Shown here one piece after another: positions 46,436 through 55,656 of a stretch of DNA of 64,000 nucleotides. The notes below the pieces were generated by a model. That model was given only the letters and a program-made list of their open reading frames with translations, searched no databases and was not told the DNA's origin. A program made the position numbers and the translations under genes. Within the stretch, counting starts at the first letter, position 1; each line of letters begins with the position of its first letter. Location: the NCBI RefSeq assembly GCF_018736045.1, contig NZ_CP076132.1:2403501-2467500 (forward strand), given 5' to 3'. The DNA comes from Flammeovirga yaeyamensis. Lineage in GTDB: Bacteria > Bacteroidota > Bacteroidia > Cytophagales > Flammeovirgaceae.

Positions 46436-48118
46436 ATGAGAAAGTTAATGATATATATGCTCATTTTTTGTGGAGCAACGACAATAGGTTTAGGACAAAA
46501 TTCTAATCTGGAAAATGCAGAGGTAGTGATCGAAAAACAATCGAGTTTTGAACTACCTGTGATGAGTAGAGATTATGAGAAAATAGATAAGATTCAACGT
46601 AAAAATAAGAAGGTTCCTCAGCAATATAATGTTACTCTCATTAATGAAGAAGTGGCTGATTCCTTGCCACAACAATTACCTGCTGTACTAGATCAAAGAG
46701 AGGAAAAGAAGTTTTACGATAAATATATCCGTGCCGGTTTCGGTAATTATATCACTCCATATGTTGAGTTAGGCATTAACGGGAATACCAATCCAAATTT
46801 CGATTATGGAGTAAAGTTTTATCATAAATCATCTCAAGAGGGAGCAGTTGGAAGAAAACTTTCGGCAGAAAGTAGAAACGAATTTGATGCGTTTGCAACA
46901 AAATATTCGGATTATGGAATTACAAATGCTTCTATCAACTATAATCGACAGGGAACACACTTTTATGGTTTCACTGCCGATCCGAATATGATTTCTCAAG
47001 ACAGCATCAAACAGATTATTCAATCTATAGGCTTTGATGTGAGTCATGAAATCCCATCTTATTTAACTGGGAATGATCTTTCATTTAAAGGAGGGTTGTT
47101 ATTTGATTATACTTTTGATCATTATAACGCTAATGAAGTTGAGTTGGGTCTTCAATTAGAGGGAGATTATCAATTAAATGAGGATGCAAAAATCAATGCT
47201 CACTTAAAAGGAGCCTATAATCAGTATAACAATAAAACACTCACAGATACAGAAATCAGCCAAAATAGAAGTTGGTTTAAATTGGGAGTGAATTACCAGA
47301 CTTTTTTAGATGATATTTATATTAAAGCGGGATTGAAATTAGCTTACTCAGGCGACACTTCTCAGTATGATAAAGGCTTTTATATATATCCCGATATCCT
47401 AGTGCGTTATACCATTAGTGAGGATGAACTAGCTGCTTTCTTTAAAGTAGATGGTGACTTAGAATTGGTCAATTATAATAATGTGACAAGCATGAATCCT
47501 TGGGTTAATAATAATCTAAACTTATTACATGAGGATAAAGCAATAAATATTCAATTAGGAGCAGAAGCAAATTTATCTGATGAAATTGGCGTGAAAGGTA
47601 GTATTGGTTATGCATTATCAAACAATATGGGCTTTTTGATAAATTCCCCAACAGATGTTTCGAGATTTGAAATGGTCTATGCCACTAATGACAAGACTGG
47701 CAATTTCAAAATTGATCTTGAGGGCATGTGGAGTAAAAGAGAATGGGAAGTGATCGCTCAAGCAAGATTGAACGCATACAATGTTCAAGATACTTTAATA
47801 GGTAAGGCGTATCATCGACCAATTTCAGAAAATACTATTTCAGTGAAATATAAATATTTATCCAATTGGAAATTCGGTGCTGTAGTATATAATAAGATAG
47901 GGATAAAAGCTGTAGAATTTGATCCACAAACGGGAGCAAGAAACGAAATTAATTTGCCCGTAATATTTGATTTGAATCTAACAGCACAATATCAATTCAA
48001 CGAAAATCTATCTGCTTTTGGTTTAGTCAACAACTTGTTTAGTCAAAAATACCAAGAGTATTATAGATACAATGTTAGAGGATTTCAATTGATGGCAGGG
48101 GTGAGTTATAAATTTTAA
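46436..48118 (+). CDS. Outer-membrane beta-barrel protein (TonB-receptor-like barrel, no plug seen)
   Basis: 560 residues: signal peptide (1-20), a short N-terminal region (about 25-90) and then alternating amphipathic strands to a C-terminal aromatic residue (GVSYKF), the outer-membrane sorting end. The last third resembles the barrel of TonB-dependent receptors (LTAQYQFNENLSAFGLVNNLFSQKYQEYY), but at this length there is no room for a normal plug domain. It follows the TPR gene by 6 bases and is surely co-transcribed. Substrate or partner unknown; pairing with TPR and downstream Ton/Tol genes suggests an envelope-spanning assembly. Confidence 0.82.
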   Translation: MRKLMIYMLIFCGATTIGLGQNSNLENAEVVIEKQSSFELPVMSRDYEKIDKIQRKNKKVPQQYNVTLINEEVADSLPQQLPAVLDQREEKKFYDKYIRAGFGNYITPYVELGINGNTNPNFDYGVKFYHKSSQEGAVGRKLSAESRNEFDAFATKYSDYGITNASINYNRQGTHFYGFTADPNMISQDSIKQIIQSIGFDVSHEIPSYLTGNDLSFKGGLLFDYTFDHYNANEVELGLQLEGDYQLNEDAKINAHLKGAYNQYNNKTLTDTEISQNRSWFKLGVNYQTFLDDIYIKAGLKLAYSGDTSQYDKGFYIYPDILVRYTISEDELAAFFKVDGDLELVNYNNVTSMNPWVNNNLNLLHEDKAINIQLGAEANLSDEIGVKGSIGYALSNNMGFLINSPTDVSRFEMVYATNDKTGNFKIDLEGMWSKREWEVIAQARLNAYNVQDTLIGKAYHRPISENTISVKYKYLSNWKFGAVVYNKIGIKAVEFDPQTGARNEINLPVIFDLNLTAQYQFNENLSAFGLVNNLFSQKYQEYYRYNVRGFQLMAGVSYKF

Positions 48119-48299
48119 TTCCTGTAATACGTAGAAATCAGTAGAAAAATATAATAATGTGTAGCATATTTAATTATATAACACAAAAAGAATTTTCATT
48201 TTACAATTGATTCTTTAATTTAGTGTATGATGAATGGTGTGTTTTGTATAAAAAATCCATTATTCAATTTTTTGGCATTTACTCTTTAATTATAAACGC

Positions 48300-49301
48300 A
48301 TGATTGCAGATGCAATAAAAAACGCACTTTTAGATTGGTGCGTGGTGGTTATTCCTGACTTGGGAACATTTTGGTCAGAAGAAAGTGGGGCAGAATTATC
48401 GCCTTCAGGTAATCTGATTAAACCACCTCATGTTAATATCTCATTTAAGACAGAAATTGAAGACAAAGATAGCGATGTCTATTCTTTGGTGGAATTTATT
48501 TCTAAAAATGAGGATTATGATGCTGAAGAAATAGCGATTCAAATCAGTATGTTTGTTATGAACATCAAACAGCGTCTTGAGGACGGAGAGACCGCACCAA
48601 TTGGTGATTTAGGTTATTTCGTTCAGGAGGATGGTGAAGAAATTGAGTTCAGACAAAGAAGCGAGAGTAATATCATTCCAGATAGCTTTGGATTGCCAAA
48701 AATAACTGCAACTCCACTCGTTCAAGAAGAAATTCTTGAGGACGAACCAATATATGATACCGAAGAAGAAGTTTTTGAGGAAGAAACGAAATCGAAAAAG
48801 CCTATTTGGTTATTTGTGGCTATTCCATTGATTATAATTTTTACAGCAGCAGCCTATTTCTTCTTCAAGCCAACAGTAGATACACCTATGGCTGAAAATG
48901 AAACAGAGGAGACGGTGCAAAATGAACAAGAAGAAGTTTCTACAACTTCGGATGATGAAGTTAGTGAAGAAGATAATGAAGAACCCGCTGCGGTAACTTC
49001 TGATAATTCAGAAACAACGATTACTCAAGAAGAGGAACCAAAAGAAGAAATTGTTTCTCCTGTTTCATCAAGTGAAAGAAATGGAAACGTTCATATAGTT
49101 ATTTCTTCATTTGGTGCAAGAGTAAATGCTGAAAAAGCAGTGAAAGAAGCAGAGGCAAAAGGATTTAGTCATGTAGGAGTAATAGCTACTAAAGATAAAT
49201 TTAGAGTGGCTATTAAAGGATTCAATTCTCACCAAGAAGCAAAAGCAGATTTAGCTGATGTCCAAAAAGTATATAAAGGTGCTTGGATTATCAGAAATTA
49301 A
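48300..49301 (+). CDS. HU-CCDC81 and SPOR domain membrane protein
   Basis: 333 residues, single-pass. N-terminal cytoplasmic domain (about 1-125, LDWCVVVIPDLGTFWSEESG, then KTEIEDKDSD) fits the HU-CCDC81 type found in Bacteroidota. A transmembrane helix follows KSKKP at about 170-190 (IWLFVAIPLIIIFTAAAYFF), then an acidic disordered linker (about 195-255) and a C-terminal SPOR domain (about 262-333, VHIVISSFGARVNAEKAVKEA, FRVAIKGFNSHQEAKADL). SPOR domains bind glycan strands stripped of stem peptides at division septa. So the protein could tie a cytoplasmic, possibly nucleoid-linked, domain to septal peptidoglycan. It precedes the ExbB gene by 27 bases. Confidence 0.88.
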   Translation: MIADAIKNALLDWCVVVIPDLGTFWSEESGAELSPSGNLIKPPHVNISFKTEIEDKDSDVYSLVEFISKNEDYDAEEIAIQISMFVMNIKQRLEDGETAPIGDLGYFVQEDGEEIEFRQRSESNIIPDSFGLPKITATPLVQEEILEDEPIYDTEEEVFEEETKSKKPIWLFVAIPLIIIFTAAAYFFFKPTVDTPMAENETEETVQNEQEEVSTTSDDEVSEEDNEEPAAVTSDNSETTITQEEEPKEEIVSPVSSSERNGNVHIVISSFGARVNAEKAVKEAEAKGFSHVGVIATKDKFRVAIKGFNSHQEAKADLADVQKVYKGAWIIRN

Positions 49302-49328
49302 ATTGACACAATATAAACCATACTATAG

Positions 49329-50021
49329 ATGAACTTTTTAATGAGTGTTTTACAAGACACGGAAATGCCAGAAACTGGTATGCAAGGAGTTTTTGAGGAA
49401 TCACTTTCTTTATTTGAATTGATCGAAAAAGGAGGTATCACTATGATAATCTTAGGGGTACTATTCGTGATTGCCTTTTATCTTTTAGTCAATAAACTTT
49501 TAACCATTAGAAAAGCGAAAAAAGATCCCACTAAAATGTTGGATAAAGTAACCGCTTATGTTCTAAAAGGAGATATTGATACCGCCAAAAAGTATGCAGA
49601 TAAAGAGCCTACTCCAATGGGGAAGATGATTAAGACTGGCTTAAACTATATTGGTACAACTTCAAAATTAGATATGATTGAAAAAAGTATCGAAAATGTT
49701 GCAAAAATTGAGTTATATAAGCTTGAGAAAAATGTGGCATTAGTAGGTATGATTTCAGGTGCTGCACCAATGATTGGTTTCTTCGGGACAGTAATAGGTA
49801 TGATCAATGCATTTATTGCTATCTCTCAGGAAGAAGGATCAGTAAGTCCTAAGCTTTTATCATCTGGTATTTACGAAGCAATGATTACTACTGCGGGTGG
49901 TTTAGCAGTAGGTATTTTTGCATATATCGCATACAACTATTTAGTAAGAGCGATGGCAGACGTTGTTCATAAAATGGAAGTGGTGACAATTGAGTTTATT
50001 GAATTACTTCAAAACAATTAA
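49329..50021 (+). CDS. MotA/TolQ/ExbB proton-channel family protein
   Basis: Inner-membrane subunit of a proton-driven motor. 230 residues with three helices: about 35-55 (GGITMIILGVLFVIAFYLLV), about 133-155 (VGMISGAAPMIGFFGTVIGM) and about 178-200 (AMITTAGGLAVGIFAYIAYNYL). The helix 2-3 text GAAPMIGFFGTVIGMI and EAMITTAGGLAVGI is the family core. The cytoplasmic loop lies between helices 1 and 2. Cannot be assigned to TolQ or ExbB by sequence alone. ExbD/TolR follows 5 bases later. Confidence 0.95.
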   Translation: MNFLMSVLQDTEMPETGMQGVFEESLSLFELIEKGGITMIILGVLFVIAFYLLVNKLLTIRKAKKDPTKMLDKVTAYVLKGDIDTAKKYADKEPTPMGKMIKTGLNYIGTTSKLDMIEKSIENVAKIELYKLEKNVALVGMISGAAPMIGFFGTVIGMINAFIAISQEEGSVSPKLLSSGIYEAMITTAGGLAVGIFAYIAYNYLVRAMADVVHKMEVVTIEFIELLQNN

Positions 50022-50026
50022 TCATC

Positions 50027-50434
50027 ATGGGATTAAAACAAGAGAATAAAATTGACCCATCATTTAACATGTCGTCTATGACGGATATGATCTTCTTGTT
50101 GTTGGTCTTTTTTATGTTGACATCCAATTTTGTAACACCTTCTGGTTTACCTATATCAGTACCAAGTAGTAAGACCTCTACTAAGGTAATGCCTAAAGTG
50201 TCTGTAAGTATTACAAAAGATTTAAAATACTACGTAAACGAAGTGGAGGTTCCTTTAAACTATCTAGAGGAAGAATTAAAAAATGTACTACCTCAAAAAA
50301 AGGAGGGAGTAGTCGTTTTAACAGTAGATAAAGAGGTTCCTGTTCAACATTTAGTGAATGTTGCCGGAATAGCAGCAGGTTTAAAGGCAAAAGTGTCAAT
50401 TGCCACAAAACCGACATCGAAAGTGGGTAAGTAA
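50027..50434 (+). CDS. ExbD/TolR family protein
   Basis: 135 residues with one N-terminal helix containing the proton-pathway Asp (MSSMTDMIFLLLVFFMLTS, Asp near residue 20) and a periplasmic domain (about 45-125, LKYYVNEVEVPLNYLEEEL). Works with the preceding ExbB/TolQ-type protein and energises the TonB/TolA-like protein encoded 2 bases after its stop. Length and order are as in ExbB-ExbD-TonB clusters. Confidence 0.95.
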   Translation: MGLKQENKIDPSFNMSSMTDMIFLLLVFFMLTSNFVTPSGLPISVPSSKTSTKVMPKVSVSITKDLKYYVNEVEVPLNYLEEELKNVLPQKKEGVVVLTVDKEVPVQHLVNVAGIAAGLKAKVSIATKPTSKVGK

Positions 50435-50436
50435 TT

Positions 50437-51366
50437 ATGGCCTTGAAGAAAACCAAAGCAGAAAGAGATCAAGATTTTAAGCATAGATGGATATCTATTT
50501 TCTTTACTATGTTAGTCACTGCAGGGATATTAATTCTTGCATGGTACACTATTGTTTGGTCGCCACCCGATCCACCTATTCCGCAATATGGTATTGAGGT
50601 GGCTTTTGGTTTGGATGAAGCTGGTTCTGGAGCTGTAAAATCAGAAGCACCTGTTGTGGAGGATAATGATATTCTGGATGAGCCAAAACCATCAGAACCT
50701 ACTCCCGAACCTGAACCTCAAGAAACTATAGAAGAGACTGTTGAAGAACCCGTTGAGGAGGTGGTAGAAGAAGCACCTACTGAACAAATTCCTTCAAATG
50801 ATCCGGCACCAGTTACAGATCAAGAAGTAGAAGAATCTGTGCCTGTAGCTGAAAAGCCTGCTCCTAAAGAAGAGAAAAAAGAAATTAAAGAAAAGCCTAA
50901 AGAGGTAGTTAAAAAAGAAGAACCTAAACCTAAGACACCTCAACATACTATGGGACCTGCCAATAGTACTGGTACGGCTGATCAACAAAAATCAAATAAT
51001 AAAGGTAATGTTGATGGAGCAAAAGGAAACCAAGGATCCGAGAAAGGTACATTAAATAGTGATACAATGATGAAATCGGATGGAGGTTCAGGTGGCTCAG
51101 CATTGAGTATGCCGGGTTGGAATTGGATCGATCCACCTCAAGTAGATGATACGTCTACAGCTACAGGTAAGATTGTTATTGATATTCAAGTAGATGAATA
51201 CGGTGATGTTATTGCTCTTAAAACAGTTTTTAGGTCCGTACCAAGAGCAGTGGTTCTTAAGTATGAAGCTGCTGTAAGGAATTTATCTTTTGCACCTACA
51301 AGAGCTGATGCCGATATTCAAGGAATTACTAATGGATCGATTACATTTATTTTACGCAATAAATAA
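50437..51366 (+). CDS. TonB/TolA-like energy-transducer protein
   Basis: 309 residues: one N-terminal helix (about 15-40), a Pro/Glu/Lys-rich periplasm-spanning segment (about 60-175), a Gly/Asn/Ser-rich stretch (about 175-220), then a globular C-terminal domain (about 230-309, GKIVIDIQVDEYGDVIALK, AAVRNLSFAPTRAD) resembling TonB/TolA C-terminal domains. It would carry motor force to an outer-membrane partner. Start ATG is two bases after the ExbD stop. Partner could be the local OMP, or the TonB-dependent receptor at 58 kb; sequence alone cannot choose. Confidence 0.88.
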   Translation: MALKKTKAERDQDFKHRWISIFFTMLVTAGILILAWYTIVWSPPDPPIPQYGIEVAFGLDEAGSGAVKSEAPVVEDNDILDEPKPSEPTPEPEPQETIEETVEEPVEEVVEEAPTEQIPSNDPAPVTDQEVEESVPVAEKPAPKEEKKEIKEKPKEVVKKEEPKPKTPQHTMGPANSTGTADQQKSNNKGNVDGAKGNQGSEKGTLNSDTMMKSDGGSGGSALSMPGWNWIDPPQVDDTSTATGKIVIDIQVDEYGDVIALKTVFRSVPRAVVLKYEAAVRNLSFAPTRADADIQGITNGSITFILRNK

Positions 51367-51416
51367 ATTTTAAAAATTAAACTCTTCAACAAACTATTAT
51401 TTTATACTATTTACTG

Positions 51417-51959
51417 ATGGAACAAGCTATTACCGATCAAGTGATTTGCAGAAATTGTAAAACACCTCACAGATATGATATTGAAAATTGTACAGTTTGT
51501 GACTTCCCAATTTACGGGACAGATAAAGAACAATCTGTGTTTATTGCTAAACAAATCACACAAAAAGCAGATGTAAAAGACTCATTTAGAAAGATGCAAT
51601 TGTCTAGAAATTTACTGTTTGGGATAGGGGCCTTCAATATTTGCATGGCTCTATTTTCTTTAATCATTGAAAAATCATTCGGCATTGAATTGTTTTTTGG
51701 TATTGCTTTAGGAGGTTTATTTATTTTCTTTTCATTATTGACGAAGAAGAACCCTCTTTTCGCTACCGGAGGTCCAATTGTATTATACCTAATCTATATT
51801 GTGGCTTTAACTACTATTGATTCCAGGTATTTAACGGATGGAGTAATTTTTAAAATCGCCTTTTTTATGATTTTAGGATATGGTTTTTTTAGTACAATTA
51901 AGGCCAATTCTATTTTAAAGAAAAATCCGTATTTGGTTTCTCTTATTGATAAGAAATAA
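51417..51959 (+). CDS. Zinc-ribbon membrane protein of unknown function
   Basis: 180 residues. N-terminal C-x2-C pair CRNC and second pair CTVC (about 11-28) form a zinc ribbon, followed by a polar linker and four hydrophobic segments (about 68-85, 92-108, 115-135, 145-160). Known zinc-ribbon membrane proteins of this size lack assigned function. It follows the TonB-like gene by 50 bases on the same strand without a terminator between, so it may be part of that transcript. Confidence 0.75.
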   Translation: MEQAITDQVICRNCKTPHRYDIENCTVCDFPIYGTDKEQSVFIAKQITQKADVKDSFRKMQLSRNLLFGIGAFNICMALFSLIIEKSFGIELFFGIALGGLFIFFSLLTKKNPLFATGGPIVLYLIYIVALTTIDSRYLTDGVIFKIAFFMILGYGFFSTIKANSILKKNPYLVSLIDKK

Positions 51960-51974
51960 GAATAATGATTATTC
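51960..51974. promoter_or_regulatory. 7-1-7 dyad resembling a Fur/PerR-type box
   Basis: GAATAAT-G-ATTATTC directly after the zinc-ribbon gene stop. By hand, 10 of 14 arm positions agree with the TGATAAT-N-ATTATCA form of Fur boxes. The loop is too short for an RNA hairpin, so a DNA-binding site is more plausible. Confidence 0.3.
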
Positions 51975-52041
51975 ATTTTTGAATCTCATGGTGAATAAAC
52001 TAACATTAGTATATCATGATTTATTTAATCATCAAAGCAGT

Positions 52042-52071
52042 TTTGATATCCGTTATTTCTGATTAATTTCG
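52042..52071 (+). promoter_or_regulatory. Candidate promoter of the HAD phosphatase gene
   Basis: TTTG at 52042-52045, 18-base spacer, TAATTTCG at 52064-52071 (one base off TAnnTTTG). Start codon 21 bases downstream. Confidence 0.4.
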
Positions 52072-52091
52072 CTAAAAATAATCCTTATAAA

Positions 52092-52682
52092 ATGAAAAAA
52101 ATCAATATCCCAGCTCAGATCAGAGGTCTTATCTTTGATATGGACGGAACTGTTGCCGATACAATGCCAACACATTATTTAGCTTGGAAAGTAGTATTTG
52201 ATGAAATTGGATACAATTTTACCGAAAAAGAATTTTATGAATTGGCAGGGGTGACATCAGTAGAAATCCTTGAAAAGATAGCAAATGAACATGGTTTTGA
52301 TGTCGATGCTCAACATTATGCAGATAAAAAAGATCAAGAGTATCTTAAATTGGTAGCTAAAGGTGAAGTGAAGCCTGTTGAACCTATTTTTAACATCGTA
52401 AAGGAATATTTTGGAAAGTTACCTATGGCTATTGGTACAGGTAATAACGATGAAGTTATTGAACATACTTTAACTGGTTTGGGTGCCTATCACATGTTTG
52501 ATGTGAAAGTAGGGGCAGACCAAGTGGAAAATGGAAAACCTGATCCGGAAACATTCTTGCAATGTGCTATCAGAATGAATATTGAGCCTCAATATTGTAT
52601 AGTTTTCGAAGACGGAAATCCTGGTATCGAAGCTGCAAAAAGGGCAGGAATGAGAGTAATTGATGTAAGAGAATATATTTAG
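52092..52682 (+). CDS. HAD-family phosphatase (beta-phosphoglucomutase-like, subfamily IA)
   Basis: Cytoplasmic phosphatase or phosphomutase, 196 residues. Nucleophile motif FDMDGTVADT with Asp16 and Asp18, cap domain of the helical C1 type (about 25-90, AGVTSVEILEKIA), motif II in AIGTGNN near 117, Lys region GKPDPETFLQCA near 146, and motif IV EDGNPGIEAAKRAG near 173. Length and text fit small sugar-phosphate phosphatases such as YqaB. Own promoter and terminator, so monocistronic. Confidence 0.88.
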   Translation: MKKINIPAQIRGLIFDMDGTVADTMPTHYLAWKVVFDEIGYNFTEKEFYELAGVTSVEILEKIANEHGFDVDAQHYADKKDQEYLKLVAKGEVKPVEPIFNIVKEYFGKLPMAIGTGNNDEVIEHTLTGLGAYHMFDVKVGADQVENGKPDPETFLQCAIRMNIEPQYCIVFEDGNPGIEAAKRAGMRVIDVREYI

Positions 52683-52684
52683 CA

Positions 52685-52728
52685 AAAATGAGATTGTTTT
52701 TAAAGTACAAAACAATCTCATTTTTTTT
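52685..52728 (+). terminator. Terminator of the HAD phosphatase gene
   Basis: Perfect 16-bp stem AAAATGAGATTGTTTT / AAAACAATCTCATTTT with an 8-base loop and a T run, immediately after the stop. Confidence 0.92.
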
Positions 52729-52970
52729 ATAAAACATTGATTACTAATGTGTTGAAATTACACTTATTCAAAAAATATTTAAAATAATTGTTAATTATTT
52801 ATTGGAATATTTTAATCTTGAAGATTTGTAAATAGGTCAAATACAAAGAGTTATTTGTATTAAAAGTGGATTGCTATTGTTATCTATACCCTAGACTGAC
52901 AATAGTCATGTTTTAAACCGATTTGATTGTCTAGTATTGTACCGTTATTTAAAAAATCAACAAATATTAA

Positions 52971-54281
<1,311 letters not shown>

Positions 54282-54304
54282 TTAGAAGTTAAATATAATT
54301 TCGC

Positions 54305-54323
54305 ACTGTAATTCATTTACAGT
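54305..54323 (+). other. Hairpin between eno stop and terminator
   Basis: Perfect 7-bp stem ACTGTAA / TTACAGT with loop TTCAT, upstream of the true terminator. Possibly an mRNA 3' stabiliser. Confidence 0.4.
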
Positions 54324-54329
54324 CGGGTG

Positions 54330-54366
54330 GAGGCTATCTTTTATAAGGTAGCCTCTTTTTTTGTTG
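54330..54366 (+). terminator. Terminator of eno
   Basis: Stem GAGGCTATCTT / AAGGTAGCCTC with one G-U pair, loop TTAT, followed by a T run. Confidence 0.9.
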
Positions 54367-54398
54367 GAACAAATATTATTTTTATTTAAACTCATTAT

Positions 54399-54418
54399 AA
54401 ATAATATGTTTATTATTT
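54399..54418. promoter_or_regulatory. Dyad operator over the -33 box of the DUF4856 operon
   Basis: AAATAATA-TGTT-TATTATTT, perfect 8-base arms, overlapping the TTTG box at 54416-54419. Placement fits a repressor. It does not match the E. coli Fur consensus closely. Confidence 0.5.
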
Positions 54419-54447
54419 GTAATTAATCTTAATAAGCTTTAGGTTTG
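54416..54447 (+). promoter_or_regulatory. Consensus Bacteroidota promoter of the DUF4856-imelysin-HTTM-receptor operon
   Basis: TTTG at 54416-54419, 20-base spacer, perfect TAnnTTTG (TAGGTTTG) at 54440-54447. Transcription would start near 54453, after the ATG at 54450, so the first gene must start at 54489 or 54504. Confidence 0.7.
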
Positions 54448-54488
54448 TCATGACAATAAAATTTTTCAACTCACTACTTTTTTTGAAA

Positions 54489-55562
54489 ATGAATCTTTCA
54501 AAGATGAACACTAAATTATTCATTTCTCTTATAGCTTTAAGCTCAATCTTTTTCTCTTGTTCTGATGATACAGACACTACTCCTGCAACAAGAGTTAATT
54601 ATGATTTTGATAATGTAGATTACTCAGGACAAACAGCTAGAATCATGATGTTAGATTCTTTAGAGTCTTACATTAAGTCTGCAAACGATGGTACAACTGC
54701 TATAACAGCAACCCATATGAATGCTATCTACACAAACGAATCAGGCGATCTATTCGGGTCTTCTAAGGATTTAGAAAGTAAAACAGCAAATGATCCTACT
54801 TTAATTGCCAATGTATATGATCAAGTGCCAGCTTATTTTGCATCTGCGGAAGCTGCATCAGGTAATGCTGATAACATTATTGGAGGTCGTTTATTTGATG
54901 CGCAAGGTCACGAACCTGCTCAAATGGTGGGTAAAGGATTAATGGGTGCGGTGTTGTATTACCAATCAGTTTCTTATTATTTAACTGCTGAGAAATTAAA
55001 TGCAGGAGATAATGAAACAGTTACAGAAGGTAAAGGTACAGATATGGAACACTATTGGGACGAAGCTTTTGGTTATTTTGGAGCAACAACAGATTACTTG
55101 ACAAACGAAGAAGCTACTAATTACTACTGGGCTAAATATGCAGCATCAAGATCATCTGTATACGATGTTAGAGCTGACATATTTAATGCATTCATTGCAG
55201 GTCGTCAAGCAATAGCAGATAAAGACTATGAAGAAAGAGATGTTCAAGCAGCAATCATTCAAGCAAAATGGGAAGAGTTAGTGGCTATTAATGTTGTTCA
55301 TTATGCTAACTCTGTAATTTCTGATACTGAACTAGGAGATATCTTACACCACTGGTCGGAAGCAGTTGCTTTTGCTACTGCATTACAGTACAATACTTCT
55401 AAAACTATCACGAATGAAAATATTGCTATCATACTTGCAGCTTTATATTCTGATGATATCAAAAATGAAGATAAAACAGCTTTAAATGCTAAAATGGAAG
55501 CAGCAAAAGCGGTAATTAAGTCTACTTATGGCTTCTCAGACGAGGTTATGAGTAATTTATAA
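54489..55562 (+). CDS. DUF4856-family lipoprotein
   Basis: About 357 residues. A longer reading from 54450 is ruled out by the promoter, whose predicted start site lies beyond that ATG; either 54489 or 54504 gives a lipoprotein signal with lipobox FFSC. The mature part contains the DUF4856 text NYDFDNVDYSGQTARIMMLDSL near its start, EKGKGTDMEHYWDEAFGYFG-like text with the conserved W-D-E-A-F-x-Y-F, and several helical segments. DUF4856 proteins are lipoproteins found next to imelysin genes; no activity is known. First gene of the operon, 94 bases before the imelysin-like gene. Confidence 0.85.
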   Translation: MNLSKMNTKLFISLIALSSIFFSCSDDTDTTPATRVNYDFDNVDYSGQTARIMMLDSLESYIKSANDGTTAITATHMNAIYTNESGDLFGSSKDLESKTANDPTLIANVYDQVPAYFASAEAASGNADNIIGGRLFDAQGHEPAQMVGKGLMGAVLYYQSVSYYLTAEKLNAGDNETVTEGKGTDMEHYWDEAFGYFGATTDYLTNEEATNYYWAKYAASRSSVYDVRADIFNAFIAGRQAIADKDYEERDVQAAIIQAKWEELVAINVVHYANSVISDTELGDILHHWSEAVAFATALQYNTSKTITNENIAIILAALYSDDIKNEDKTALNAKMEAAKAVIKSTYGFSDEVMSNL

Positions 55563-55656
55563 TTATCTTTGCAAAATATTTACAAATAATAAACTAACTC
55601 AGCAGACAATCTATCTGCTGAGTTATTGTGCATACACCTAAATTTGATTTTTTCTG

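Noticed and set aside
54450-54488. N-terminal extension of the DUF4856 lipoprotein
   Set aside because: The consensus promoter ending at 54447 places the transcript start after this ATG, and the lipoprotein signal is complete from the later ATGs.
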